From JBDIVL01 sp039794405 (lineage in GTDB: Bacteria; Planctomycetota; Brocadiia; Brocadiales; Brocadiaceae): a DNA stretch of 64,000 bases. The DNA lies in the NCBI GenBank assembly GCA_039794405.1, contig JBDIVL010000007.1:1-64000 (forward strand), written 5' to 3'. Below the pieces are notes generated by a model, which was given only the letters and a program-made list of their open reading frames with translations, was not told where the DNA came from and did no database searches. The position numbers and the translations under genes were made by a program. Below are positions 45,570 through 53,814 of the stretch, one piece after another (the stretch's first letter is position 1; each line of letters starts with the position of its first letter).

Positions 45570-46322
45570 AGTATATAAACCAAATGACGAATATTTTTAA
45601 CAACCTCTTAAAATTCATGATAATAACGAGTCTGCCTTAAAGCAAGCAGAAAATTATTCTTGGCTTATACTCTGTATCTGTTTACCGATAGACTATTTTC
45701 CTCTTGCAAAAGTCTGCTGATACTATGCCATGTCCCATATTTGTGCCTATACACTTCTGTGACAGGGTACACTTCCCTTATTTATTTTAATAATTTGTCC
45801 TTTTTATTTTGTTACAAAAATAATCTGTTTTTACTCACAAAAATTTAGTTAACCTATTTTTATCTATTAAGTTACAAACAAGTCTGTTATCTAAAAAAAC
45901 AAATATTTTCAAGGCTCTACAACATCTTTCTACGATTGGTACATGATTTGAGATCTAAATCAAGCAGTCGGAAAATAATAAGATAAATGATCTTTTAAAA
46001 TTGAAGGAGCGACATAAAAAAGATAGCCTTGCTGCCGAAGATTGTCTTAGTATCTTTGTCGTAAGGTTTTTTTATTATGATGAGACACCATGAGAATCGG
46101 TCCTTAATGATAATTACCATCCCCAGCACAGCGGAATCACAATCAAAATCCTTGATATGGAATAATGGGGTAGTGGAGAGTTAAGTATCGTTATAAGAAA
46201 ACTCCAATACTTCATTGATCCATCACTTCATATCAACGATAGATTTACGGGTAGTATAAAAAATTTGCAGAAAAAATGTTTTTACAAAGTAATACTATAA
46301 AACAGGAAAGGAAAAATAAATT
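45570..46322. other. 750-bp gap with IS-end-like repeat and possible coding relic
   Basis: Bases 45749-45775 (CACTTCTGTGACAGGG) resemble the repeat cluster at 8006. Bases 45975-46090 hold an open stretch reading KINDLLKLKERHKKDS then LAAEDCLSIFVV that has no start signal and looks like a broken remnant. The remainder is AT-rich. The leader of the SRPBCC gene lies at its right end with AGGAAAGG before the ATG. Confidence 0.4.
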
Positions 46323-46793
46323 ATGGAAAAAATTCAAAAGTCAATAGAAGTTAACGTTCCATTGCGTACAGCATATAACCAATGGACCCAATTCGAAGAA
46401 TTTCCACGTTTTATGGAAGGTGTGAAAGAAGTAAGACAGATCGATGCGAAGCGATTACACTGGCATGCAGAGATCATGGGAAAGGATATAGAATGGGACG
46501 CAGAGATTACCCAACAGACCCCAGACCGTATGATATCCTGGCAAAGTACGACAGGTGCGGCAAACAATGGTGCTGTCAGGTTCGAACCCCTTGCCGATAA
46601 CAAGACCCGCATAACATTGGATCTAGAGTACGAGCCAAAAGGGGCTGCAGAAAAGGTTGGTGACACACTTGGGGTTGTATCAAGCCGGGTTGAAGGCGAT
46701 CTAAAACGCTTTAAAGAATTCATTGAGCATCGGGGTACTGAAACTGGTGCTTGGAGGGGTGAGGTCGAGGGTGGTGGAGCAAAAAGAAGATAA
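46323..46793 (+). CDS. SRPBCC/polyketide cyclase-like small protein, copy 1
   Basis: 156 residues. The START/Bet v1-like domain (1-140) has the family motifs VPLRTAYNQWTQFEEFPRFM, HWHAEIMGKDIEWDAEI and a long C-terminal helix (VEGDLKRFKEFIEHRG). Ligand-pocket protein of unknown substrate; the family includes COQ10-like lipid binders and stress-linked proteins. AGGAAAGG lies 10 nt before the ATG. A paralogue follows 380 bp downstream with about two thirds of residues identical. Confidence 0.88.
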   Translation: MEKIQKSIEVNVPLRTAYNQWTQFEEFPRFMEGVKEVRQIDAKRLHWHAEIMGKDIEWDAEITQQTPDRMISWQSTTGAANNGAVRFEPLADNKTRITLDLEYEPKGAAEKVGDTLGVVSSRVEGDLKRFKEFIEHRGTETGAWRGEVEGGGAKRR

Positions 46794-46910
46794 CCAATTA
46801 TACTCTGATATAGAATTTAGCATACTTGAATTGCCAAGCATGGGGAACAACATATAAGTAACCCCTGCTAATAACACAAACTCAATGGATTTTTTCAATA
46901 CATATACCTG

Positions 46911-46936
46911 TAGGGGCAGGTTTGAAATCTGCCCCT
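46911..46936 (+). repeat. GGGGCAGG-type hairpin repeat
   Basis: TAGGGGCAGGTTTGAAATCT followed by GCCCCT forms a 10-bp imperfect hairpin. It lies in the 381-bp spacer between the two SRPBCC genes, which is otherwise without recognisable features. Confidence 0.65.
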
Positions 46937-47174
46937 CCTTGTAGCATACCTAAATCTTTTTACAGTCCAAAGGCGAGATTTTCCAATTTAATCTTGTGTA
47001 ATGCAGTACCAAGAGTATACCTCAAAAAGGAAATTCTTGAAAACTAAACGGGCTATTATTGCGGCTGCCTCTTATCCTTCAGTTTATAGCCATTATCGCC
47101 TTATGGGCAAGTTTTTGATGGCGAGGTTAAAGAATCAAAAACGTTCAATCAAAATGAGAAAGAAAGGTGAAGTT

Positions 47175-47648
47175 ATGGAAAAAATTAGAAAATCAATCGA
47201 AGTAAATGTACCTCTTCATATAGCCTATAATCAGTGGACTCAATTTGAGGAATTCCCACGTTTTATGGAAGGCATAAAGGAAGTAAAACAGATAGATGAT
47301 ACGAAACTGCATTGGCGGGCGGAAATTATGGGAAGAGAAATAGAATGGGATGCCAAAATAATAGAACAAGCTCCTCACCGTGTAATTAGCTGGGAAAGCA
47401 CTACAGGTGCCAGAAACAGCGGTACCGTTTCATTTGAAAGTTCCGGTGGTGACAGGACTCATATTATTCTTGATCTGGAATACGAACCGAGGGGAGCAAT
47501 AGAAAGGGTGAATGATATACGAGAGGCAATTTCAAACCAGGTAGAAGGTGACCTACAGCGTTTCAAGGAGTTTATCGAACAGCGTGGAACAGAAACTGGT
47601 GGATGGACTGGCGAAATCCATAAAGGAAAGGTCGGAAAAAATCTGTAA
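47175..47648 (+). CDS. SRPBCC/polyketide cyclase-like small protein, copy 2
   Basis: 157 residues from the ATG at 47175, which matches the start of copy 1 (MEKIRKSIEVNVPL) and has AAAGGTGA upstream. A longer frame to 47001 adds 58 residues absent from copy 1 and is rejected. It carries the same motifs as copy 1 (FEEFPRFMEGIKEV, EWDAKIIEQAP, VEGDLQRFKEFIEQRG). The two genes arose by tandem duplication, and each now has its own leader. Confidence 0.88.
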   Translation: MEKIRKSIEVNVPLHIAYNQWTQFEEFPRFMEGIKEVKQIDDTKLHWRAEIMGREIEWDAKIIEQAPHRVISWESTTGARNSGTVSFESSGGDRTHIILDLEYEPRGAIERVNDIREAISNQVEGDLQRFKEFIEQRGTETGGWTGEIHKGKVGKNL

Positions 47649-47694
47649 TCGCCAGATTATTCGAAAACTCAAAATCTTGAATTGATTGTAATTC

Positions 47695-47799
47695 CTCAAA
47701 ATTCTGTTGGAGACTTCCCCTTAACTCCCTCCTTGCAAAGGAGAGGAAAAATGGGTGGTTATCAATATCAAAATAAAGAGAATTCAACAGAATTTTGAG
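47695..47799. repeat. 105-bp element with perfect 15-bp terminal inverted repeats
   Basis: CTCAAAATTCTGTTG (47695-47709) and its exact complement (47785-47799) bound an insert that itself contains CTCCCTCCTTGCAAAGGAGA, a hairpin. The size and terminal repeats fit a MITE-like mobile repeat. No coding capacity. Confidence 0.75.
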
Positions 47800-47962
47800 T
47801 ATATAAAATGACTACATGGATGGGAGAGAAATTTCTTCCATTTCCGAGAAATACAAAAGAATTTCACCCATAACAAATTTCCAATACCCCATTTTTTGGT
47901 GCAGCTACACTACTCTGAAGATGCTGGCCAGCGGATATTCTTTTTACGGGGGGCCATCATTG

Positions 47963-48664
47963 ATGAAAACGAATATTTATACCATCGGCGGTATATCTTC
48001 TTTTGTTTACGTCTCTGTTACCTTCTTATCCTATATGTACCTTTGGATTCGTTTTGGCAGTGTTCTTAGGAACGGACAGGTCAACCAGATACTACCAATG
48101 ATAGATCGAAATTCCATTGAATGGCCGATTGTCTGGTGGACTATCACTATCATTCCCCATGCCTTTATCCCTTTGTTTTTGGCTGTATTAAGAGGCCTTT
48201 GGAAGGATGAAGCTACACTTGCTTCAATGGCACTCATGGCTGGTATCGTAGCCCTCATCTTAGGAATTCTTAGCCCATTGAGATGTATCGCAATTTCAGA
48301 AGTTCTAGCCCGCATCTTTGTTACTGGAAATGAGATGCAAAAGGCAGCTTCGGAGGTAATCTATAAGATCGAAGAGTCTTATGGTAAAGGAATGTATTGC
48401 GTTTTTGGCGCTACCTGATTCATAGGCTGGGTAGGCCTGTCAGGTCTAGCGATGACACGTACAACTTCACCAATGTTTCCTGAATGGCTCGGTTGGTTAG
48501 GTATTCTTGTTGGCTCACTTTACCTTCTCGGTATCATGGGAAGGGTATTTTGGAACCCTCTTGGAACAGCACGAGGCATTGCATTTTTTCTCTTTCTGGC
48601 CTTTGTGGTATTAACGGGTTTAAGGTTACTTAAGGCACCGTTTTTTGAGGCTAGTGACACATAA
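47963..48664 (+). pseudogene. Membrane protein (DUF4386-like) interrupted by an in-frame TGA
   Basis: The reading frame from ATG 47963 encodes at least four hydrophobic segments and stops at TGA 48416-48418. The same frame continues without a further stop through FIGWVGLSGLAM and MFPEWLGWLGILVGSLYLLG to 48664. The second part is exactly the kind of C-terminal helix pair expected of the DUF4386-like family (FP-WLG-LG-L-G-LYLLG). One nonsense change therefore best explains the split. The start is uncertain: an upstream frame to 47816 lacks membrane character. Confidence 0.6.
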
Positions 48665-48740
48665 ATCGTACAGGTAAATACACAAAAAGAAGCATTCCGC
48701 ACCATTCACTGGTGGCACATCAAAATACGAGACAAATTGT

Positions 48741-48809
48741 GGTGGAGGACTGGACATCTATGCTATAAACATAGCATTCAAAAACGTTCCCTCCTTTCCA
48801 GCCTCCGCC
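48741..48809 (+). ncRNA. Structured element, copy 1 (leader of the first cytochrome gene)
   Basis: GGTGGAGG at 48741 pairs with CCTCCGCC ending at 48809, extended by CTGG/CCAG across a bulged A. The inner hairpin is TGCTAT-AAAC-ATAGCA. The 3' side carries TTCCCTCCTTTCCAG, shared with the other copies. It ends 34 nt before the start codon at 48844, and its CTCCTTT could pair with AAAGGAG of that gene's ribosome site. Confidence 0.6.
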
Positions 48810-48843
48810 CAATTCTCTTAATCTTTTGAAAAGGAGAAAGGTT

Positions 48844-50589
48844 ATGGAACAAAAAAGATGGAAATTACCCATAAGAAATTTATTTGGAATACTTGCCGCA
48901 ACGCTCATTTGTAGTAACATTCTCCTTGTTCGGGAATATGAGAAAACATCTTCCGCTGATGAATTATCATTTGATATAGAAATGACATCCGATATGAAAG
49001 AGGCATTCCAAAAGGGGATGGAGGATATCAAGAAAGGAATAACCGGGAAAGAAACGATGCCCGGCGCAAAGGAAGAACATGAAGGAAAGATGATGGAAGG
49101 CCAGAGGGTGGAATCTGAGACAATGATGATGCATGGGAAAGAGGTACCGAAGAAGGAAATTATGTTTGGTAAGAGAGAGATATCTGAAGCAGAGAAGCAG
49201 ATGATGATTGGCATGAAGGAGGGTTCTGAAGAAAAATCCAGAATAACACCCGCACAGAGGATGGAATTAGAGAAAAAGAGTGGTGGCAGTTTTCTCCCTG
49301 TCGCTATAAAAGAACCATTTGAGATGATGATGGAAAAAATGAAAACCGCAAAACCCGAAGCAGCAAAGCTGCATAATGCTTTACTTGAGGAGCGATATGA
49401 TCTCAGTGACAAACCGGCCAAGGACATAAAGATGTCACGAGGCAAACCTATCCAGGAAGGTGTACGTGTAAAGCTTCCCAAAGATATGACGTGGGAAAAA
49501 TTAGGTACAATGAGTTCCGAAGAGATCGAGAGCAGGGGCCTCTTCCCACAGGGATTTATGCCACTACCTCATCCCGACCATGCAGCCGGAGGCATGGTTT
49601 TCCCGAAGTTTCACATAGACGAAATGAAAAATCGGGTGGGAAAGAGAGACCTCACCCGCTTTGATGTAGATTATGATTTGCCAGATCACTTTCTGCCTGA
49701 GTTTCCGCCACCAATTTATCTTACCACACGGTTAGACCTCGGCGATGTCACACAGGGCAAGCTGGTAACACTTGATAATTTTGTAGAAATATTTAACGGA
49801 ATACTTAATCCCAAGCAACTCGAAGGTCTTAGACTTTTATTGACACCCTTCCCGCAGCAGGAATTCAATGCAACTGAAGATCGGCGCACAGAACAGCCAA
49901 ACCTCGGAGTTGCCTGTTTTGACTGTCACGTAAACGGACATACCAATGGGGGTATAGAACTCCAGCAGGACATGCGGCCTCAGGCATTTCGCAAACGCCT
50001 TGATACCCCAACCATGCGTGGTGTACACTCACAACTGATATTTGGTCTACAGCGCTCCTTACAGACCATAGAGGATTTCTCAGAATTTGAACAGCAAACC
50101 GCATACTTTGATGGTGATCACGTAGTTGCATCGAAAAAAGGCAGATTTCAACCTGACCGTTTACAAGTAGAAGCTATGGCAGAAATTCAGAGAATGTTTG
50201 ATTTTCCGCCGGCTCCAATGCTTAATGCATATGGTGTGCTGAATCCCAAGGAAAAACCAACGGAATCAGAGATGCGCGGGCAAACCCTGTTCTTCGGAAA
50301 GGCCAAATGCGGCGTTTGTCATCCGGCTCCAAGTTATACTGATAACAAAAGGCATGATTTGAAACTGGAACGATTTTTTGAGCCATGCCTGATCAATGGT
50401 GTAATGGCTGTCCCGGATGGCCCTGTTAAAACCTTTCCGTTACGTGGTATAAAAGATTCACCACCTTACCTGCACGATGGGAGGTTGTTAACCTTAGAAG
50501 ATACCGTTGAGTTCTTTAATTTAATTTTCGAACTTAAACTTACCGAAGAAGAAAAGAAGGATATTCTTGCATTCATGTATCGGCTGTAG
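48844..50589 (+). CDS. Di-heme cytochrome c peroxidase-like protein A, with Met-rich insert
   Basis: 581 residues from the ATG at 48844 (AGGAGAAAGG upstream). The N-terminal membrane/signal segment (about 8-28) is followed by a Met/Glu/Lys-rich low-complexity region (about 45-145, as in ETMMMHGKEV and KQMMIGMKEG) missing from the paralogue. Two haem motifs follow: CFDCH near 358 and CGVCH near 498. The C-terminal family motif FPLRGIKDSPPYLHDGR leads into LTLEDTVEFFN. Periplasmic or membrane-attached c-type cytochrome of the CcpA/MauG superfamily; the physiological oxidant is unknown. Flanked by two copies of the structured element. Confidence 0.88.
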   Translation: MEQKRWKLPIRNLFGILAATLICSNILLVREYEKTSSADELSFDIEMTSDMKEAFQKGMEDIKKGITGKETMPGAKEEHEGKMMEGQRVESETMMMHGKEVPKKEIMFGKREISEAEKQMMIGMKEGSEEKSRITPAQRMELEKKSGGSFLPVAIKEPFEMMMEKMKTAKPEAAKLHNALLEERYDLSDKPAKDIKMSRGKPIQEGVRVKLPKDMTWEKLGTMSSEEIESRGLFPQGFMPLPHPDHAAGGMVFPKFHIDEMKNRVGKRDLTRFDVDYDLPDHFLPEFPPPIYLTTRLDLGDVTQGKLVTLDNFVEIFNGILNPKQLEGLRLLLTPFPQQEFNATEDRRTEQPNLGVACFDCHVNGHTNGGIELQQDMRPQAFRKRLDTPTMRGVHSQLIFGLQRSLQTIEDFSEFEQQTAYFDGDHVVASKKGRFQPDRLQVEAMAEIQRMFDFPPAPMLNAYGVLNPKEKPTESEMRGQTLFFGKAKCGVCHPAPSYTDNKRHDLKLERFFEPCLINGVMAVPDGPVKTFPLRGIKDSPPYLHDGRLLTLEDTVEFFNLIFELKLTEEEKKDILAFMYRL

Positions 50590-50596
50590 AAATAAT

Positions 50597-50666
50597 GGTG
50601 GAGGCTTGCAAAGATCAATTGGTGTATGGCCCTCCAAATTGATTCCCCTCCTTTCCAGCCTCCACC
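50597..50666 (+). ncRNA. Structured element, copy 2 (just after the first cytochrome gene)
   Basis: The outer stem GGTGGAGGC pairs with GCCTCCACC. The inner stem GATCAATT pairs with AATTGATTC. The 3' side has TTCCCCTCCTTTCCAG. It begins 7 nt after the stop codon. The ninth outer pair is C-G here and T-A in copy 4. Confidence 0.6.
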
Positions 50667-50754
50667 AAACCTTAATATAAATTTTTACCATGTAATAACT
50701 ACTCATAACAACGAGCGAGGTAAAGTCTCAGATTAATAAAAGAGAGCATGATTT

Positions 50755-50838
50755 GCCAGCAGTTGATAATCCGGCATGCAGGGGCGTATTGCAATACGCC
50801 CCTACGTCTGACCGCTGATAGCCAACAGATGACTGCTT
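50755..50838. repeat. TGATAGCTGA-type repeat enclosing a perfect palindrome
   Basis: CAGCAGTTGATAATCC and ACCGCTGATAGCCAACAG flank GGGGCGTATTGCAATACG followed by CCCC (50781-50802), a perfect 22-bp palindrome. The palindrome appears inserted into the older repeat. Confidence 0.6.
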
Positions 50839-50935
50839 ACCTCATACAATTCTGGTCACTTTTAAAAAACTTGACTCGTGCGTAAAGATAAATTGGATAA
50901 AAAGTATTTAATAGACTGCAACTATACAGAATAAT

Positions 50936-51009
50936 GGTGGAGGTCTGAAAAAGAATCAATTGCCAATATGGCCCTCCGAAATTGATTCCCCCCCTTTCCA
51001 GCCTCCACC
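50936..51009 (+). ncRNA. Structured element, copy 3 (upstream of the second cytochrome gene)
   Basis: The outer stem GGTGGAGG-CTG pairs with CAG-CCTCCACC, with one bulged T. The inner stem AATCAATT pairs with AATTGATT, around a small hairpin GCC-AATAT-GGC. It lies about 360 nt upstream of the start codon at 51370. Confidence 0.6.
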
Positions 51010-51369
51010 AAGCTTTTTATTACAATATGCGTAAGATAATCCCTGGCGAGAAACCCCAGGCTAATAAAAAAGTTTGGAATCACAGATTGGTTTTGAAGAT
51101 TGCGCTTATTTATAAAACCTTCCTTTAAAAAGGATTTTATCTACCCATGTAAAAAAAGACTTACTTTTTAACATAGAGGATTACATAGCGTGGCAGAGCC
51201 ACAACCAAAAAACCTTGCTAAAAAACAAGGTTTTACAACCTTGTAGTACAGATTATTGAATTTTTATCTGTGAAGTCTGTGCAATCTGCGGTTCCAGTAA
51301 TTTCTTTAAAACTTGCTCATTGGTAAAGATAAACCGATTAAAAAGTTTTTGTGTATAAGGGAGGAAAGC

Positions 51370-52950
51370 ATGAAAAATGAAGAACGGTGGGCACAAATGG
51401 TGTATGTATTTATCATCTTTACTTTTTTATTTATTGCACCAATCATTACACCAAGGGGTATCTGCGCGCAGGGGCCTGTATATCTGCCTGAAAAGTCCAT
51501 AAAAAACAAGGAGGTTAAAAAAGGTAATCAAAATAACCAGACTCCACAGGAGAAGACCCTAAAAAAAGAAACTGATAAAAAGCCTGTAAAAGAAATAACC
51601 CAAAAGGAAAGAATCCCAGGTCCAAAACTACCAAAAGAAAGAGGAGGAACATTCTATTTTCCCATTATTATTAAAGAAGAGTTCAAAACCCTTATGGCAA
51701 AAATGAAAGATGAAAAACCCGATGTTATGGACAGGCAAATGAACCTGCTCAATGATATTTATGACCTCAGTGATTATCCAGCTCAGGAAGTCACAATGTC
51801 CGGCGGCAAGCCTGTTCAAGAAGGCGTCAGGGTCAAACTGCCTGAGGGAATGACATGGGAAAAGCTTTCAGAAATGCCTCCGGGAGAGATTCGTGAAAAG
51901 GATTTATTTCCAAAAGGTTTTTTACCTCTTCCCCATGTAAAACATGAAATTGGAGGTATGGTTTTCCCAAAGTTTCAAATTGATGAAATTCTGAAGTCAG
52001 AAAAACGTTCCCTTGAACGCTTTGATGTTGACTTCGATATTCCAGAGCATTTTCTCCCGGAGTTTCCACCACCCGTTTTCCTGACAACACGGCCAGAACT
52101 TGGAGATATTTCACAAGGACAGCTTCTTACCATCAGGAACTATTACGAGCTTATGCAAGGGCTCTTAACGCCTGTACAATTGGAGGGTCTCAGGCTTCTT
52201 CTGACACCTTTCCCACAGCAGCAGTTTAACCAAACGGAAGACCGGCTGGTCGAAGAACCAAGTCTTGGTGTTTCATGCCTAGATTGCCATTCCAATGGAC
52301 ATACGAATGCTGCCTTTCATCTGAACCCTGATACACGGCCTGAAGCAGTCCGCTTCAGAATCGATACGGTAAGTTTGAGAGGTATGTTTAATCAGCAAAT
52401 CCACGGTTCCAAAAGATCGCTGCGATCCATCGAAGATTTTACTGAATTTGAGCAACGCACGGCCTACTTTGATGGCGACCAGGTAACTGCGGCCAAAAAG
52501 GGACCCAATCTGCCAGATCGAACCAGCCAGGTGTCTTTTATGGCACAAATGCAAAATATATTTGATTTTCCTCCTGCACCGAAGCTGGATGTGTTCGGTT
52601 TGCTTGACCGTGAAAAAGCAACAGAGGAAGAACTCTTTGGACAAAAAGTATTCTTCGGAAAGGGACGCTGCGGAGAATGCCACCCAGCACCATTTTATCT
52701 CGATAGCAGGATGCACGATCTTAAGGTTGAGCGTTTTTATTATCCACGAACGGTAAATGATAAATGGGTTACCGCCGAAGGCCCTATCAAAACTTTTACC
52801 CTTCGTGGAATTAAGGATACACCACCTTACCTGCACGATGGGAGGTTGTTAACCTTAGAAGATACTGTTGAATTTTTCAATCTTGTTTTGAGATTGAAGT
52901 TACTTCCGGATGAGAAAAAGGCCCTTGTGGCATTTTTACGGCAGCTCTGA
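51370..52950 (+). CDS. Di-heme cytochrome c peroxidase-like protein B
   Basis: 526 residues from the ATG at 51370, preceded by GGGAGGAAAG. A signal segment (about 10-32, ending GICAQ-like) is followed by a Lys/Gln-rich linker (about 40-95), then the same architecture as protein A. Haem motifs are CLDCH near 318 and CGECH near 437, with FTLRGIKDTPPYLHDGR at the C-terminus. The last shared stretch is almost identical in DNA with gene A (ACCACCTTACCTGCACGATG onward), suggesting gene conversion. It lacks the Met-rich insert of A. Confidence 0.88.
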   Translation: MKNEERWAQMVYVFIIFTFLFIAPIITPRGICAQGPVYLPEKSIKNKEVKKGNQNNQTPQEKTLKKETDKKPVKEITQKERIPGPKLPKERGGTFYFPIIIKEEFKTLMAKMKDEKPDVMDRQMNLLNDIYDLSDYPAQEVTMSGGKPVQEGVRVKLPEGMTWEKLSEMPPGEIREKDLFPKGFLPLPHVKHEIGGMVFPKFQIDEILKSEKRSLERFDVDFDIPEHFLPEFPPPVFLTTRPELGDISQGQLLTIRNYYELMQGLLTPVQLEGLRLLLTPFPQQQFNQTEDRLVEEPSLGVSCLDCHSNGHTNAAFHLNPDTRPEAVRFRIDTVSLRGMFNQQIHGSKRSLRSIEDFTEFEQRTAYFDGDQVTAAKKGPNLPDRTSQVSFMAQMQNIFDFPPAPKLDVFGLLDREKATEEELFGQKVFFGKGRCGECHPAPFYLDSRMHDLKVERFYYPRTVNDKWVTAEGPIKTFTLRGIKDTPPYLHDGRLLTLEDTVEFFNLVLRLKLLPDEKKALVAFLRQL

Positions 52951-52991
52951 AGTGGGCTGAGGAGAAATGAAATATACAAATTGAAAAACGT

Positions 52992-53058
52992 GGTGGAGGT
53001 CCGAAATCAGTTGCCAATATGGCAATAAAAATTGATTCCCTCCCTTTGGACCTCCACC
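52992..53058 (+). ncRNA. Structured element, copy 4 (after the second cytochrome gene)
   Basis: The outer stem GGTGGAGGTCC pairs perfectly with GGACCTCCACC (11 bp). The inner stem AATCAGTT pairs with AATTGATT using one G-T wobble, around hairpin GCC-AATAT-GGC. The changes relative to copies 2 and 3 occur on both sides of the stem and keep pairing. It begins 42 nt after the stop codon. The rest of the 374-bp spacer has no gene I can support. Confidence 0.65.
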
Positions 53059-53324
53059 CAATTTTCCTGACCTAAACGACCTGAAAGTGAAAAATGCAAA
53101 CTGCTAATAAAGAAAAACTTATACTCCAGATATCGTGACTTAATTTTGACTTTGCATTTTTACAATTTTCACTTTCACTTATTTTCTGATACGGGAAGAG
53201 AAGCAACCGTCCGGATGTTTCGGTGTGCCACCATACCGAAACCCATGCATTTCTGGATACCGCAAGAGCAGCATGATGCCTGTGGTTAATTTTTGACAGT
53301 GTCAATCTGAAAGAGGTGTTTCTT

Positions 53325-53789
53325 ATGAAAGATCAAATAAAAGTTAGTAAAGATATTACATCTGCACGGCAACCATCCGAAGAGGAAATTAAAAATTTAC
53401 CTCAACAAGGATTTCAATCAGTAATCAATCTTCGTACAGGTGGAGAAGAAGATCAGCCGCTCTCTCCGCAAGAGGAGGAAGAACTTGTCCGAAGATCAGG
53501 TATGAAATACCTTAACATTCCCGTATCAAATAAAGAGGCACTAAAACCAGAACAGATTGATAAATTTCGAAATGCCGTGGAGTGTATGCCAAAACCCATA
53601 TACGCCCATTGCCACAGAGGAAAACGTTCCGGGGCATTTAGTATGATAGATTTGGCACTAAAACAGGGAATGACTGGCGAAGAGGCGCTTCAGAGGGCTA
53701 TGTCAATGGGATTTGAGTGTGACGTGCCGCAGTTAAAAGAATTTTTTATAAACTACATCAACCAGCATACGAAGGCCGCAAAGCCTTAA
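53325..53789 (+). CDS. DUF442 (beta-lactamase-hydrolase-like) phosphatase-fold protein
   Basis: 154 residues from the ATG at 53325 (AGAGGTG upstream). The family's tyrosine-phosphatase-like loop is present as HCHRGKRSG, and the N-terminal part has GFQSVINLRTGGEEDQ. In Blh/BigR-type sulfide-detoxification proteins this domain is fused to a metallo-beta-lactamase persulfide dioxygenase. Here it stands alone, 25 bp upstream of such an enzyme, so it is probably a split version working with it. Substrate of the phosphatase-like site unknown. Confidence 0.85.
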   Translation: MKDQIKVSKDITSARQPSEEEIKNLPQQGFQSVINLRTGGEEDQPLSPQEEEELVRRSGMKYLNIPVSNKEALKPEQIDKFRNAVECMPKPIYAHCHRGKRSGAFSMIDLALKQGMTGEEALQRAMSMGFECDVPQLKEFFINYINQHTKAAKP

Positions 53790-53814
53790 GATATCGAAAA
53801 AGGAGAGACAAGTC

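Larger units (their letters stand above)
50590..51369. other. 780-bp spacer between the two cytochrome genes
   Basis: It holds structured-element copies 2 and 3. Between them (50714-50838) lies a composite of the GCGAGG-AAAG repeat, TGATAGCTGA-type words, and the perfect palindrome at 50781-50802. Bases 51030-51300 show no gene; an AT-rich leader precedes AGGAGGAAAGC at the next start codon. Confidence 0.6.

Noticed and set aside
45660..45848. 62-codon rightward open frame
   Set aside because: It covers the IS-end-like repeat, has biased T-rich codons and no ribosome site.
47001..47174. 58-residue N-terminal extension of the second SRPBCC protein
   Set aside because: Absent from the near-identical first copy; the ribosome site supports the start at 47175.
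48416..48460. Selenocysteine insertion at the in-frame TGA
   Set aside because: The stem after TGA is short and the protein family is not redox-active; a nonsense mutation is simpler.
50781..50802. Perfect palindrome as an operator or transcription terminator of the first cytochrome gene
   Set aside because: It lies about 190 bp after the stop, has no T run and matches a dispersed hairpin type seen at two other places.
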